Below are positions 55,196 through 63,767 of a DNA stretch of 64,000 nucleotides, in pieces. The translations under genes and the position numbers were made by a program. The stretch is from positions 1-64,000 of IMG/VR virus record IMGVR_UViG_3300021963_000094. One strand, 5' to 3'. The notes under the pieces were generated by a model. That model had not been told where the DNA came from. It ran no database searches and saw only the letters and a list, made by a program, of their open reading frames with translations. How positions within the stretch are numbered: the stretch's first letter is position 1; every line of letters starts with the position of its first letter. Origin of the DNA: a virus.

Positions 55196-56179
55196 ATGGA
55201 CAATTTAGACATTTTCAGTTTGGACAACGAGGACTTCTTAAAGCCCGAACCAGCAACCACAGGAAGCGGAGACGCTAACATTTACAAGCCTTATCCAGAA
55301 TTAGGCAAAGACGGTGTTTACAAAGCACTTATCAGATTTCTACCTAACGTAGCAAATCCAAAAAAATCAAAAATCCATAAGTATTACGTTTGGTTGAAAG
55401 ACCCAGTAGACAACAGCAACTTCGTTGCAGATTGTCCATCAACTGTTGGTAAGAAATCAATCTTGAAAGATATCTTCTGGAAATTAAAAAACTCCCCATC
55501 TGCAAAAGATCAAGAGTTAGCAAAATCATTTGCTAGAAAAGAAGACTACTATTCTTTAGTACAAATAGTAAAAGATCCTAACCACCCTGAATTAGAAGGT
55601 AAGGTTATGGTATTTAAATTTGGTAAAAAAGTTGCAGATCTAATCGAGCAACAAATTAAACCAGAATATGGTAATCCATGCAACCCTTATGATTTATTTG
55701 AAGGTAAAAACTTCGGTATTCATGTAAGAAAAGTTGGAGACTGGAACAACTACGATCTTTGCCAATTCGTTGGTGAGAAAGGACCAATCTCAATCGATGG
55801 TACACCAGTAGAAAAATCAGAAGACGATCAAAAAAGAATTGTTGAGTATTTAAAGAAAGGTCCACAAGACTTAGTAGAGAAATACGACTACAAAGAATGG
55901 ACTGATGAAGACCGTGAAAAAATCACATCTATCATTAGAAACATCGTACCAGACGGAAGAATGGTAGCAGAAATTCTTTCAGGATCCCCAGATTCTAGAC
56001 CTTCTACTAGCATCAACAATCCACTTAAAAACGAAGCTAAGAAAAGTCCAGCACCAGCTGATGATTTCTTCGGCGATTCATCATCTCCTGACGAGATCGA
56101 AGAACCAGCACCGAAGGCAGCTCCTAAAAAGGCAGCATCATCTTCAGGAAGTTTAGACGATTTGTATAACGATCTCTAA
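55196..56179 (+). CDS. ssDNA-binding protein, gp32-like
   Basis: A 327-aa protein of the T4 gp32 type, which coats single-stranded DNA and coordinates the replisome. The N-terminal segment precedes a core with GVYKALIRFLPNVANPKKS (about 40-58), KYYVWLKDPVDN (about 61-72) and FGIHVRKVGDWNNYD. The end is acidic (about 285-327, DDFFGDSSSPDEIEE, then SLDDLYNDL), as in gp32, where this tail contacts other replication proteins. T4 gp32 binds zinc through a His-Cys3 set; here only one of those cysteines is evident (DCPST), so the zinc site seems lost. It is preceded by a repeat-containing leader that may hold autoregulation. Confidence 0.82.
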   Translation: MDNLDIFSLDNEDFLKPEPATTGSGDANIYKPYPELGKDGVYKALIRFLPNVANPKKSKIHKYYVWLKDPVDNSNFVADCPSTVGKKSILKDIFWKLKNSPSAKDQELAKSFARKEDYYSLVQIVKDPNHPELEGKVMVFKFGKKVADLIEQQIKPEYGNPCNPYDLFEGKNFGIHVRKVGDWNNYDLCQFVGEKGPISIDGTPVEKSEDDQKRIVEYLKKGPQDLVEKYDYKEWTDEDREKITSIIRNIVPDGRMVAEILSGSPDSRPSTSINNPLKNEAKKSPAPADDFFGDSSSPDEIEEPAPKAAPKKAASSSGSLDDLYNDL

Positions 56180-56199
56180 GATAATAAAGATGAGATTTT

Positions 56200-57252
56200 A
56201 TGCAAAAGTTAGGACTAGAAGAGGTAAAGAACCTTGTAAATAAGGTTCTACAAAAATCCTTTCCGGGTAATTCTGGAAAGCAACAGATCTATACCTCTCA
56301 GAACAGATTAAATTTTTCTTGTCCTTATTGCGGAGATTCAAATGATCCTAGAAAAAAGAGAGGCAATCTATATCTAGATAGCCTCTCTTTTAAGTGTTAC
56401 AACGGCGGTTGTGGACAGTTCAGGGATTTAATTGGGTTGCTGTTTGATCATGACTTAAATCGTGAATTAAGTATAGAACAATTAGAGGAAGCTAAGAACA
56501 CTATTTCTTTGAAGAAGACCTCTAGAAGAATCAGTGCAAATGTTGATGTTTTCATTCTTGAAAATTACAAAGACGTTTTAGTTTCCCGTGATGACTACAA
56601 GACAAAACTTAAATTGATAGAGGTTCCAAGACCGATTAAAGAGTATCTTTCTTCGAGGAATCAAACTGTGGATGAAAAGTACCTGTATTGCCCGTTTAAG
56701 AAGTCAATACACATTCTAAATCTCACCTCTGATGGTAAGTATATACTGGGTTTACAGCTTAGAAATATGAACAAAAACGCTGTTAACAAGTACTTTACTT
56801 ATAAGCTTAGTGGGATCCATAAAAATCTATTAAGAAACTTCAATCCTGATATCATTGCTAAAGCGGAAGAACTAGATCCGATTTCTTTGGTGTTTGGATT
56901 TTCAACAGTTAACCTAGATGAAACAGTTACAATTTTTGAAGGTCCTCTTGATTCTTTCCTCTTTCCTAATGCTGTTGCACTTTGTTCAATCAACAATCCG
57001 TTTCCGTTTGACATTCCAAACAAAAGATGGTTTTACGACGGAGATGATGCTGGACGTGATGCCCTTAGAAAAAAATTAGCTGTGGGTGACACTGTTTTTC
57101 TTTGGGATAAATTTATAAAGGAGAACGATTTACCGGAAAGAGATAAATGGGATCTAAATGATTTAGTAAACTATCTAAGAGAATCTGGAAAGAAGATCAA
57201 AAGATTAGAAAAATATTTTAGCAACGAACAATGGGATTTAATTGGGATTTAA
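56200..57252 (+). CDS. DNA primase (zinc ribbon plus TOPRIM)
   Basis: A 350-aa primase. The zinc ribbon uses C41, C44, C66 and C71 (CPYCGDSNDPRK, then FKCYNGGC), and a linker with a basic region follows. The TOPRIM domain has its catalytic Glu in TIFEGPLDS (E247) and the acidic pair in WFYDGDDAGRDAL (D280, D282). The layout fits phage primases of the T4 gp61 type, which make RNA primers for the helicase. The size is normal. The replicative helicase is not in the window. It overlaps the next small gene by 22 nt. Good confidence from motifs. Confidence 0.88.
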   Translation: MQKLGLEEVKNLVNKVLQKSFPGNSGKQQIYTSQNRLNFSCPYCGDSNDPRKKRGNLYLDSLSFKCYNGGCGQFRDLIGLLFDHDLNRELSIEQLEEAKNTISLKKTSRRISANVDVFILENYKDVLVSRDDYKTKLKLIEVPRPIKEYLSSRNQTVDEKYLYCPFKKSIHILNLTSDGKYILGLQLRNMNKNAVNKYFTYKLSGIHKNLLRNFNPDIIAKAEELDPISLVFGFSTVNLDETVTIFEGPLDSFLFPNAVALCSINNPFPFDIPNKRWFYDGDDAGRDALRKKLAVGDTVFLWDKFIKENDLPERDKWDLNDLVNYLRESGKKIKRLEKYFSNEQWDLIGI

Positions 57253-57458
57253 CAAAAGAAGAGCTAGCTGAAATAGAGCGTAAAAAATCTCTATTGAAAG
57301 CCCCTATAGTATATAGAGTAGATGATTCACTTGAGATCCCGGATCTGAGTGAAAACTTTACCCCTAAGGAGGAAAAAGCAGCTAAGAAAATTAAAACCGA
57401 AATAGTAGATATCAAAATTAAGAAGACAAAGAATAAAAGCAATAAGTTGTATGAGTGA
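57231..57458 (+). CDS. Small charged protein between primase and UvsY-like
   Basis: A 75-aa protein, Lys/Glu-rich, with a first acidic helix (DLTKEELAEIERKKSLL, about 6-22) and a basic end (KIKKTKNKSNK). It overlaps primase by 22 nt and the next gene by 8 nt. No family is recognised. Such small charged proteins often act as replication adaptors, but that is a guess. Confidence 0.6.
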   Translation: MGFNWDLTKEELAEIERKKSLLKAPIVYRVDDSLEIPDLSENFTPKEEKAAKKIKTEIVDIKIKKTKNKSNKLYE

Positions 57459-57891
57459 TGAACTAAGCAATCTGGAAGAACAATTTACAAACGAGAGAAC
57501 TGAATGGACTGAGAGAATCCGAGAACTTTCTGTTCGAATGAGAAACATCAGAGAAATGGCGGAAGTTCAGGTCGAACTATATTCTGATAGACAAAGATTA
57601 CTTGAATATGCTTATAAATTAGGTCAGATTCTAACCAGGCTGAATGCAAGGTTTAGAGCAGACCGTAGAAATAAAATGGTTTATTATTCAGAAGAACATA
57701 ACACCAGATACGGAGCAAACGAAAAAACTGCTTTAATAGAGGGTGATTTGACAGAGCTAAAGAGAAAAATAGATGTTGTTGATAATCACTCTAGCTTTAT
57801 GAATGAGACCGTTAAAACCGTTGATCATTTTCTTTATGGGGTGAAGAGTAGAATCGCCCTTGAGGAATTTATGAGAGGCGGAACAAAATAA
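57451..57891 (+). CDS. uvsY: UvsY-like recombination mediator
   Basis: A 146-aa helical protein that fits the T4 UvsY pattern, the mediator that loads the recombinase UvsX onto gp32-coated DNA. It has an N-terminal charged helix, then RLLEYAYKLGQILTRLNARFRADRRNKMVYYSEEH (about 50-84), where UvsY has a similar YYS region. The C-terminal helix ends in FLYGVKSRIALEEFMRGG. T4 UvsY is 137 aa. The next gene is UvsW-like and gp32-like lies upstream, which supports the call. I recognise no UvsX in this window. Similarity is weak, so this is moderate. Confidence 0.55.
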   Translation: MSDELSNLEEQFTNERTEWTERIRELSVRMRNIREMAEVQVELYSDRQRLLEYAYKLGQILTRLNARFRADRRNKMVYYSEEHNTRYGANEKTALIEGDLTELKRKIDVVDNHSSFMNETVKTVDHFLYGVKSRIALEEFMRGGTK

Positions 57892-57902
57892 GAAAAATTT
57901 GA

Positions 57903-59444
57903 ATGCTAAAATTTATAGTATCTGAAGACCTTCAATGGTTACTTTTACAAGACTACGATGAAGAGGTTGACAGAAAGCAACTTGAAATATCTTTAACAAG
58001 AAAAATACACAATTATTTTTTTCATCCACTCGTGAAGAAAAAACATTGGGATGGAGCAATTTGCTTTGTTGACAAGCGTGGTCCATTGTGGAGAATCCCT
58101 AGTGGTCTTTGGAGTGAGGTTTTTGAAATCGGTGAAAAATATAAAATAGAGGTTGAGATAATAGGCCTTGATAAAATAGTAGATGGTAATTTAACCCTTG
58201 AAGAATTCACTGAATGGGCTAATGAATTTTTTGCAGATAAAGAATTAAAGCCTAGAGACTATCAGATAGAAGCTGCATGGAGAATTGTTAAATTTAGATT
58301 TTCCTGTTTGGAAATTGCAACATCATCGGGTAAGACCCTAATTGCATTTATTGTTCTTGCGTACTTAAAAAATGTAAGGGGAATCAATAAATTTCTGATG
58401 ATAGTTCCTAATACCACATTGATCTTGCAGGGATCTGAAGATTTCGAAGGATATGGATTGAAGGAATTAGATAACTGTGACATTCAATTGATCCATGGAG
58501 GAAATAAGAATAAAATCTCGGGAGGATTAATGATTGGTACGTATCAATCTCTTGTTAAGCAAGAAGATGATTTCTTTGATGGTGTTGAAGCTATCTTTGT
58601 TGATGAATCACATCAATCCCATTCCAAGTCAATTAAAGAGGTTATATCTAAGTGTAAGGATTCGAGATATAGATTCGGTCTTTCAGGAACATTGACAAAC
58701 AGAAACACCGCAGAACATTTAACTATCCAGCAGTACCTAGGTCCATTAACCATGGAGATTAGTCCTAAGTTTTTGTTTGATAACAAGTACGCCACACCTG
58801 TCGCTATTAAAATAGTTAAGATGGATTGGCTGGACGAAAACCTCAAACAAAAACTTTACGAACTGAGGACCAATAAAAATAACAAGGACACCGAAAAGTT
58901 GGAAGGGAGTGAAATATTCGGGGTGGAAAGAAAGCTTGTTATATCTTCAGACAAAAGATTAAAATATATCGTAGATTTTATTGCTAAGACAAGTAAAAAT
59001 TCACTTGTGCTTTTCCAGTCTGTTGGTGAGGGATACGGTAAAAGAATATACGAGAATCTAAGGGAGATCCAAGCAGACAAGGAAGTTTTTTATATAGACG
59101 GTGACACTGATCCCGAGAGAAGAGACTATTACAAGACCAAACTTGAAGAAGGAGCTAACAAAGTTATGGTAGCAAGCTTTGGTACACTTAGTACCGGGGT
59201 TTCTGTGAAGAATATTCACAATATATTTTTGGTCGAATCATATAAATCTGAGGTTTTGATCAAACAAAGCTTAGGAAGGGGTATGAGACTTTACGAGGGC
59301 AAGGAAAGGGTAAATATCATCGATTTTGTGGACGATTTCTCCTATGAGGGGTCTATGAATTATCTAATGAAGCATTCTCTGGAAAGGATAGAAATATACA
59401 AAAGGGAGAAGTTTGAATATAAGACCTACGATATTACTCTTTAG
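57903..59444 (+). CDS. uvsW: UvsW-like branch-migrating helicase
   Basis: A 513-aa superfamily 2 helicase. The N-terminal domain (1-105) resembles the UvsW accessory domain, with HPLVKKKHWDGAICFVDKRG (about 41-60) in the place of T4's 'NPRFRYGNWDGRIRLLD'. The Walker A is TSSGKT (140-145), the DEAD-type box is DESH (234-237), the SGT motif is at 261-263, and motif VI is QSLGRGMR (455-462). T4 UvsW unwinds branched DNA and RNA-DNA hybrids and shifts replication from origin-initiated to recombination-dependent mode. The length matches (T4 UvsW is about 503 aa). It closes the replication block and is followed by a candidate promoter. Confidence 0.9.
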   Translation: MLKFIVSEDLQWLLLQDYDEEVDRKQLEISLTRKIHNYFFHPLVKKKHWDGAICFVDKRGPLWRIPSGLWSEVFEIGEKYKIEVEIIGLDKIVDGNLTLEEFTEWANEFFADKELKPRDYQIEAAWRIVKFRFSCLEIATSSGKTLIAFIVLAYLKNVRGINKFLMIVPNTTLILQGSEDFEGYGLKELDNCDIQLIHGGNKNKISGGLMIGTYQSLVKQEDDFFDGVEAIFVDESHQSHSKSIKEVISKCKDSRYRFGLSGTLTNRNTAEHLTIQQYLGPLTMEISPKFLFDNKYATPVAIKIVKMDWLDENLKQKLYELRTNKNNKDTEKLEGSEIFGVERKLVISSDKRLKYIVDFIAKTSKNSLVLFQSVGEGYGKRIYENLREIQADKEVFYIDGDTDPERRDYYKTKLEEGANKVMVASFGTLSTGVSVKNIHNIFLVESYKSEVLIKQSLGRGMRLYEGKERVNIIDFVDDFSYEGSMNYLMKHSLERIEIYKREKFEYKTYDITL

Positions 59445-59448
59445 TATC

Positions 59449-59461
59449 TTTGGATATATAA
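59449..59461 (+). promoter_or_regulatory. Candidate phage promoter motif
   Basis: TTTGGATATATAA, about 11 nt before the ATG at 59473, directly after the UvsW-like stop. It shares the TTTG-x-ATATATAA layout with the copy at 62919. Confidence 0.5.
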
Positions 59462-59472
59462 AATAAAAAAAG

Positions 59473-60165
59473 ATGAGACATCTCCAATCATTCGAATTAC
59501 TAGAGAGCAGTAATAAATATGTTAAGTCGTATACCCCTGAAAAATACAAAAAAATCACGGGTAGTGATTCTGCCCCTGGATTTACTGGGTGGATTTATAA
59601 TATTTTCATGTCTCTGAAGAGTAATTTTGAGAATATGGATAATTTCTTTATGAGTAATATCTACATGAAAGATATCCACGGAAAACCAATCGATACCGGA
59701 ATGGGATGGCTAATTGGACAGGCTGGGTCACTTGCCACGTCTGTTGCAGCCAAAATTTTCGAGCCTAGTGAATTTATTAGCACAGATTGGAAATCTTCTG
59801 ACGGATCTACTATAACCCCTCCAACATCAGATAAAGATGTGAAACCGGAGCATCTTAGATTGTTCAACGATAATTTCGCAAAAAAAGATCTTCCTAATAT
59901 CAAGAACGACGGGGATATGAAAAACTGGATTACAGACTTCTATAAAAAATCAGGCACCCCTCCAGGAAAGATAAGATGGGTAGATGATGCAGCATCAACT
60001 GCTAGCAACACATACTACAATAGATCAATGGGATATGGCGGAACGGAGGTAGAATCTGGATCGGGAGGAGTAGGAACCGCAATGAATATAGCAAGCGCAG
60101 CATCATCTTTACTTCCGATTGGGAAGGCAGGTAAGATAGCAGCTACTGTATTAAAAAAATCATAA
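59473..60165 (+). CDS. Unrecognised phage protein (230 aa)
   Basis: A 230-aa protein. Its start, MRHLQSFELLESSNKY, resembles the short basic/aromatic N-terminal tags I associate with some large-phage virion proteins, but that is not a defined family. The middle is polar and the C-terminal 40 residues are rich in Gly, Ala and Ser (SGSGGVGTAMNIASAASSLLPIGKAG), perhaps membrane- or assembly-related. No catalytic motif. It follows a candidate promoter and starts a short run of unknown genes. Function unknown. Confidence 0.62.
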   Translation: MRHLQSFELLESSNKYVKSYTPEKYKKITGSDSAPGFTGWIYNIFMSLKSNFENMDNFFMSNIYMKDIHGKPIDTGMGWLIGQAGSLATSVAAKIFEPSEFISTDWKSSDGSTITPPTSDKDVKPEHLRLFNDNFAKKDLPNIKNDGDMKNWITDFYKKSGTPPGKIRWVDDAASTASNTYYNRSMGYGGTEVESGSGGVGTAMNIASAASSLLPIGKAGKIAATVLKKS

Positions 60166-60178
60166 TATAAAAAAATAA

Positions 60179-60442
60179 ATGAAAAAAGTATCACAAATTC
60201 AGGAAAGCTTAAAGGTACAAAAAGCTACTGCAATCTCTAAATTGGAAGAGACGAATAAGTATCTGACTTTTGCTAAAGCGTACTATAAGAAGCATGGCGT
60301 TTCTGGTCCTTTCGATGAGAAATTCAAAGGCAATAAAAAAGCACAAGAAAAATTCATGGAAGAATTAGGAAAGGCCTGGTCTGATTACAAGAAAGAAAAA
60401 GGAATCGAAACTAAGTCTAGCAAACCTTGGGGTAAGAAGTAG
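60179..60442 (+). CDS. Small lysine-rich protein
   Basis: An 87-aa protein, very Lys-rich, mostly helical, with a conserved-looking C-terminal helix (QEKFMEELGKAWSDYKKEKG, about 57-76) and a basic end. It may bind nucleic acid; the helix loosely recalls HMG-like sequences, but this is not enough to assign a family. It begins 13 nt after the preceding gene. Function unknown. Confidence 0.6.
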   Translation: MKKVSQIQESLKVQKATAISKLEETNKYLTFAKAYYKKHGVSGPFDEKFKGNKKAQEKFMEELGKAWSDYKKEKGIETKSSKPWGKK

Positions 60443-60459
60443 GAATAAAATCCAAAAAC

Positions 60460-60888
60460 ATGTACGATATATTTTTCCCTATTATTGAGCACTATACAGG
60501 AACTGTGGTATCGAAGGTAAGAAGAATAGATGAACTAATTCTATTCCGAACCATACAGGGTCAAGCAGGTAAGATAGAGAGAAATTTATACGGAGATTGG
60601 GATTTATTGGTTGATGAGGAAAAAGTAGCTGAAATAGAAGATGTGTTATTTTCTATCTTTTGTGAGTCCAAGGATCAACCCCCAATTGACAAGTATTATA
60701 AAGAATTATTAAGATTAAAAAATAAAGGCGTATTGAATTATAAATCCAATGTGCTAGTAGATCAACTAATAACTTCCATAGAATTTCTAATTCTACACAT
60801 GGAAGTTCAATTAGAAGATCCTATAGCAATGGGACCTTATTATACATTCAGCCACAATGGAACTAAACACGTTTTAGTATTAAATTAA
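60460..60888 (+). CDS. Small unrecognised protein (142 aa)
   Basis: A 142-aa acidic protein with alternating hydrophobic and charged segments and no recognised motif. A segment near 80-115 (KELLRLKNKGVLNYKSNVLVDQLITSIEF) looks helical. It ends 4 nt before the ligase/nucleotidyltransferase fusion gene, so it may be co-expressed with it. Function unknown. Confidence 0.6.
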   Translation: MYDIFFPIIEHYTGTVVSKVRRIDELILFRTIQGQAGKIERNLYGDWDLLVDEEKVAEIEDVLFSIFCESKDQPPIDKYYKELLRLKNKGVLNYKSNVLVDQLITSIEFLILHMEVQLEDPIAMGPYYTFSHNGTKHVLVLN

Positions 60889-60892
60889 AAAT

Positions 60893-62869
60893 ATGGCAGG
60901 GATAAAACATTTAAGCGAGATTTACAAAAAACAAGGAGCGCAATTCCTTGATGATTTATTTGGAAAGGAATTAACAGTTTCTGAAAAATTAAATGGGATG
61001 AGCTTTTCTTTCGAGAAAAGTATCTTCGACGGATCTCTGTCTTTTTATAAAAGAGATCAGGTAAATCCCATCTCAAAAATTGATCGTGTACTAATGAAGT
61101 ACTACGAATCACCAATTTCACACATTCAGGAACTACCAGCATTAACTTTAGACGAAATCCCTAGCGGATGGAGATTTGGGATGGAATTTTTTATTAATCC
61201 TAGTCCAGTTTTAGTTTCCTATCAAAGAGTACCTAAAAATGGATTGGTTCTGACACATATTGTTGTTAAGAATCAATTCGGTGACGTTGAAAGAACTATC
61301 GTTGAAAAAGAAGAACTAGATTACTGGGCAGATCTTTTAGGCGTTGAAACACCACCTATCATATTTCAGGGTAAGCTATCTGACGAGCAAAAAGTATCAA
61401 TTAATGATTTTGTTAATTCACCGCATGATAATCTTAAGAAAGATCACGGAACAGAAAGCTTTGCTAAATATCTTGTTACCATTTTAAATCCAGGGTTAAA
61501 TAAAACATTCCTAAATGATTCTTTGGAAGAACCAATAGAGGGTGTGGTATTTAGATTTGGATCGATTGATGGGACAGGAGAATCTTTCACTGCAAAGATA
61601 TTAGATCCGGTTTTTGAAGATATCACAAGACAGAACAATGTAAAGAAGGTAAGTTATTTTCCAAGCGATATCTACGGAATTACTATACTAGAAGTGATGA
61701 ACTACATCCTCGATAAAGGAGTTGATTCATTCTCATTTACCGGGGAGGATCCACAAGACAAATATATTTCTTTTGTGTGTTCTGTGTTCAATTCATTCAC
61801 TGATGAATATGGAGAAAAATATTTAGGACTTGATTTTCAAGAGCCTCAATTTTTAAAGCAAGAAGGATTTGAATCAAATCACGATTTAATTCAAGATGAG
61901 AAAACAAGATCTTTAATTACTGATGATGAAAGCTATGAGTCTCTTTTCAAATTAATTCTTTCTGCTTTCAGAAAAATCAAGAAAAGACCTGGAGGGTTTT
62001 TCACACAGGGAGCTATTGAACAATTTAATTTATTGGTTAAAGAAATCTCCGAATACCTAAACAACAATTCAATCGTTGTTGAATCTATCATTCCAACATT
62101 CGATCAATTCAGAAAGGTTAAAAAACCTTTCATTCCTCAAGAGGAAGAGGATGAAGAGGATATCGAAGATGAGGTTGAGGAAATTCCAAGAGATGAAGTT
62201 GTAGAAGAACCTGTAGAGAACCCGATCGAAGAACCAGAGGTTGAAATCGAGGAAGACCCAATAGGAGATGAAGTAGTTTTAGATCCAGAAGTTATTGATC
62301 AAATCAAAACAGCACTTGGACAAAATGAACCGATTTCACAGAAATCTGTAGAAGATGACGTTAGAAGAGTAAACATAGTGATTGGTAAATTCCAACCTTT
62401 CAACAACGGTCACTTAAAGATGATTAAAAAAGCAAATCAGAATAACGGATTACCTGTTGCTGTGTTTGTAATTAAACCAGGTCCACATAGCTTCATAGAC
62501 GATCAAACGATGGACAAGATGATGGGAATAGTATCCAACGATCTTTCTGATGTGATAGACTCTGTTCATTATGTTGATGATGATCTTTTATCAACAGCTG
62601 TTCAAACCCTTGGAGATAAATATGAGCCCAAAACATTGACTGTTGGGAAGAAAAGATTGGATAATTATTTGCTTCAAACAAGATCATTAAAGAAGAGAAA
62701 AAAGCTAAACCCTGCTTTTCAAATTCAAACTTCACCTGAATGGATCAATTCAATGGATGTATCCAAGACTATCCAAGAGAAAAATTACATGGAATTCAAA
62801 AAGAACGTTCCTAAATCTCTCTCCGGCCTTTGGGAGGAACTCACAAGATGCTACGATTCGTCTAAATAA
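60893..62869 (+). CDS. Fusion: RNA/DNA-ligase-type nucleotidyltransferase plus NMNAT-like domain
   Basis: A 658-aa protein of two enzyme-like halves. Residues 1-240 have the covalent nucleotidyltransferase set of RNA/DNA ligases: K32 in SEKLNGMSF (motif I), GWRFGMEFF (about 91-99, IIIa), IEGVVFRFG (about 217-225, IV) and FTAKILDP (about 233-240, V). The middle (to about 415) is unknown, and 416-460 is strongly acidic. Residues about 490-640 look like a nucleotidylyltransferase (NMNAT/cytidylyltransferase type): VIGKFQPFNNGHLKMI (about 495-510) contains the xxGH motif, and MDVSKTIQEKNYMEF fits the late S-x-T site. Phages are known to carry NMNAT enzymes and RNA ligases separately; this fusion is unusual. 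It may link NAD or nucleotide metabolism to nucleic-acid end repair; that is inference. Confidence 0.72.
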   Translation: MAGIKHLSEIYKKQGAQFLDDLFGKELTVSEKLNGMSFSFEKSIFDGSLSFYKRDQVNPISKIDRVLMKYYESPISHIQELPALTLDEIPSGWRFGMEFFINPSPVLVSYQRVPKNGLVLTHIVVKNQFGDVERTIVEKEELDYWADLLGVETPPIIFQGKLSDEQKVSINDFVNSPHDNLKKDHGTESFAKYLVTILNPGLNKTFLNDSLEEPIEGVVFRFGSIDGTGESFTAKILDPVFEDITRQNNVKKVSYFPSDIYGITILEVMNYILDKGVDSFSFTGEDPQDKYISFVCSVFNSFTDEYGEKYLGLDFQEPQFLKQEGFESNHDLIQDEKTRSLITDDESYESLFKLILSAFRKIKKRPGGFFTQGAIEQFNLLVKEISEYLNNNSIVVESIIPTFDQFRKVKKPFIPQEEEDEEDIEDEVEEIPRDEVVEEPVENPIEEPEVEIEEDPIGDEVVLDPEVIDQIKTALGQNEPISQKSVEDDVRRVNIVIGKFQPFNNGHLKMIKKANQNNGLPVAVFVIKPGPHSFIDDQTMDKMMGIVSNDLSDVIDSVHYVDDDLLSTAVQTLGDKYEPKTLTVGKKRLDNYLLQTRSLKKRKKLNPAFQIQTSPEWINSMDVSKTIQEKNYMEFKKNVPKSLSGLWEELTRCYDSSK

Positions 62870-62874
62870 CTACT

Positions 62875-62900
62875 AAATCCTGCAATCGCAGGATTTTTTT
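62875..62900 (+). terminator. Intrinsic terminator
   Basis: AAATCCTGC-AATC-GCAGGATTT forms a perfect 9-bp stem with a 4-base loop, followed by four more Ts. It is 5 nt after the stop of the ligase/NMNAT fusion gene and just before a promoter-like motif. This is the only clean intrinsic terminator I could find in the window. Confidence 0.85.
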
Positions 62901-62918
62901 ACGTGGATATGTGGTACA

Positions 62919-62931
62919 TTTGAATATATAA
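62919..62931 (+). promoter_or_regulatory. Candidate phage promoter motif
   Basis: TTTGAATATATAA, 19 nt downstream of an intrinsic terminator and 16 nt before the ATG at 62948. The terminator-then-motif-then-gene order makes this the best-placed copy of the recurring element. Confidence 0.55.
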
Positions 62932-62947
62932 AGCAAAAAACATAGGA

Positions 62948-63757
62948 ATGTCTAAATTAGTAAAATGGAAAGACTATAGCAAAATCTACGAGGATGCTAA
63001 TTCCAATACAGGTATCGATGAGGTAGCTGCCAAAAAAATACAAAAATGCCAGATTATTTTAATAACCCAAGCGGCATTTTTTGGCCAGCTTTGCATGAAT
63101 CTAAAATTCATAGAGGATAGAAATTTAAGATTCAAAACCATGGCTACCGACGGAATGAATATTTATTATGATCCAGGTTTCGTTAATGATCACACGGATG
63201 CAGAAATTAGATGGGTAATATGTCATGAGATATTACACTGCTCTTTGCATCACTTTTTAAGAAAGCAGGCAAATCCTAGTATTTGGAATATGGCAGCTGA
63301 TTATGAAATCAATCAATTGATAGATCCTAAAAATTATACATCTAAGCCAACTTATCAAAATGCTTTGGGAACAATGCCTTCTGGTGCTTTAGGTGGTTCT
63401 GGTGATAAAGATAAAGGATTTTTAAATGGCGATTACAAAGGTAAAGCAGCAGAGCAAATCTATCAAATGCTCATAGAAAATAACACACAAGTACCTCCTG
63501 AAGAAGGGTGGAATTACGGAGGGGTTCAGCCTCCTGTCATGGTTTCTGCCCCTCCGGGATCTGGCGGTGGGAATGATGAAGATTATGGTGAAAAAGCAAA
63601 GGTTGGTGATTATGTTGCCTTACCTGGTGGAGGATACGGAAAGATCGAATCAATTGATCCTGCAACAGGTGATGCTGATATTACACAAGTAACAGAGCCA
63701 GATTTGAGGTCAATGATTGAATCAAAAACGGGTAAAACAGTTAAAAAAATAAGCTAA
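62948..63757 (+). CDS. Putative zinc metallopeptidase-like protein (HExxH), VWA-system type
   Basis: A 269-aa protein with a zinc-protease-like motif, ICHEILHCSLHHFLRK (91-106; HEILH at 93-97), followed by WNMAADYEIN (113-122), as in the putative metallopeptidase domain (DUF2201 N-terminal type) that often pairs with a VWA protein and an AAA ATPase. The N-terminal helix (1-50) precedes the domain. The second half has Gly-rich linkers (SGGGNDEDYGEK) and a small beta barrel-like part (VGDYVALPGGGYGKIESIDPATGD, about 217-240). The next gene begins as a proline-rich protein that might be its partner. It could act in virion maturation or host-protein turnover; not shown. Confidence 0.68.
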   Translation: MSKLVKWKDYSKIYEDANSNTGIDEVAAKKIQKCQIILITQAAFFGQLCMNLKFIEDRNLRFKTMATDGMNIYYDPGFVNDHTDAEIRWVICHEILHCSLHHFLRKQANPSIWNMAADYEINQLIDPKNYTSKPTYQNALGTMPSGALGGSGDKDKGFLNGDYKGKAAEQIYQMLIENNTQVPPEEGWNYGGVQPPVMVSAPPGSGGGNDEDYGEKAKVGDYVALPGGGYGKIESIDPATGDADITQVTEPDLRSMIESKTGKTVKKIS

Positions 63758-63767
63758 TTATAATAAT

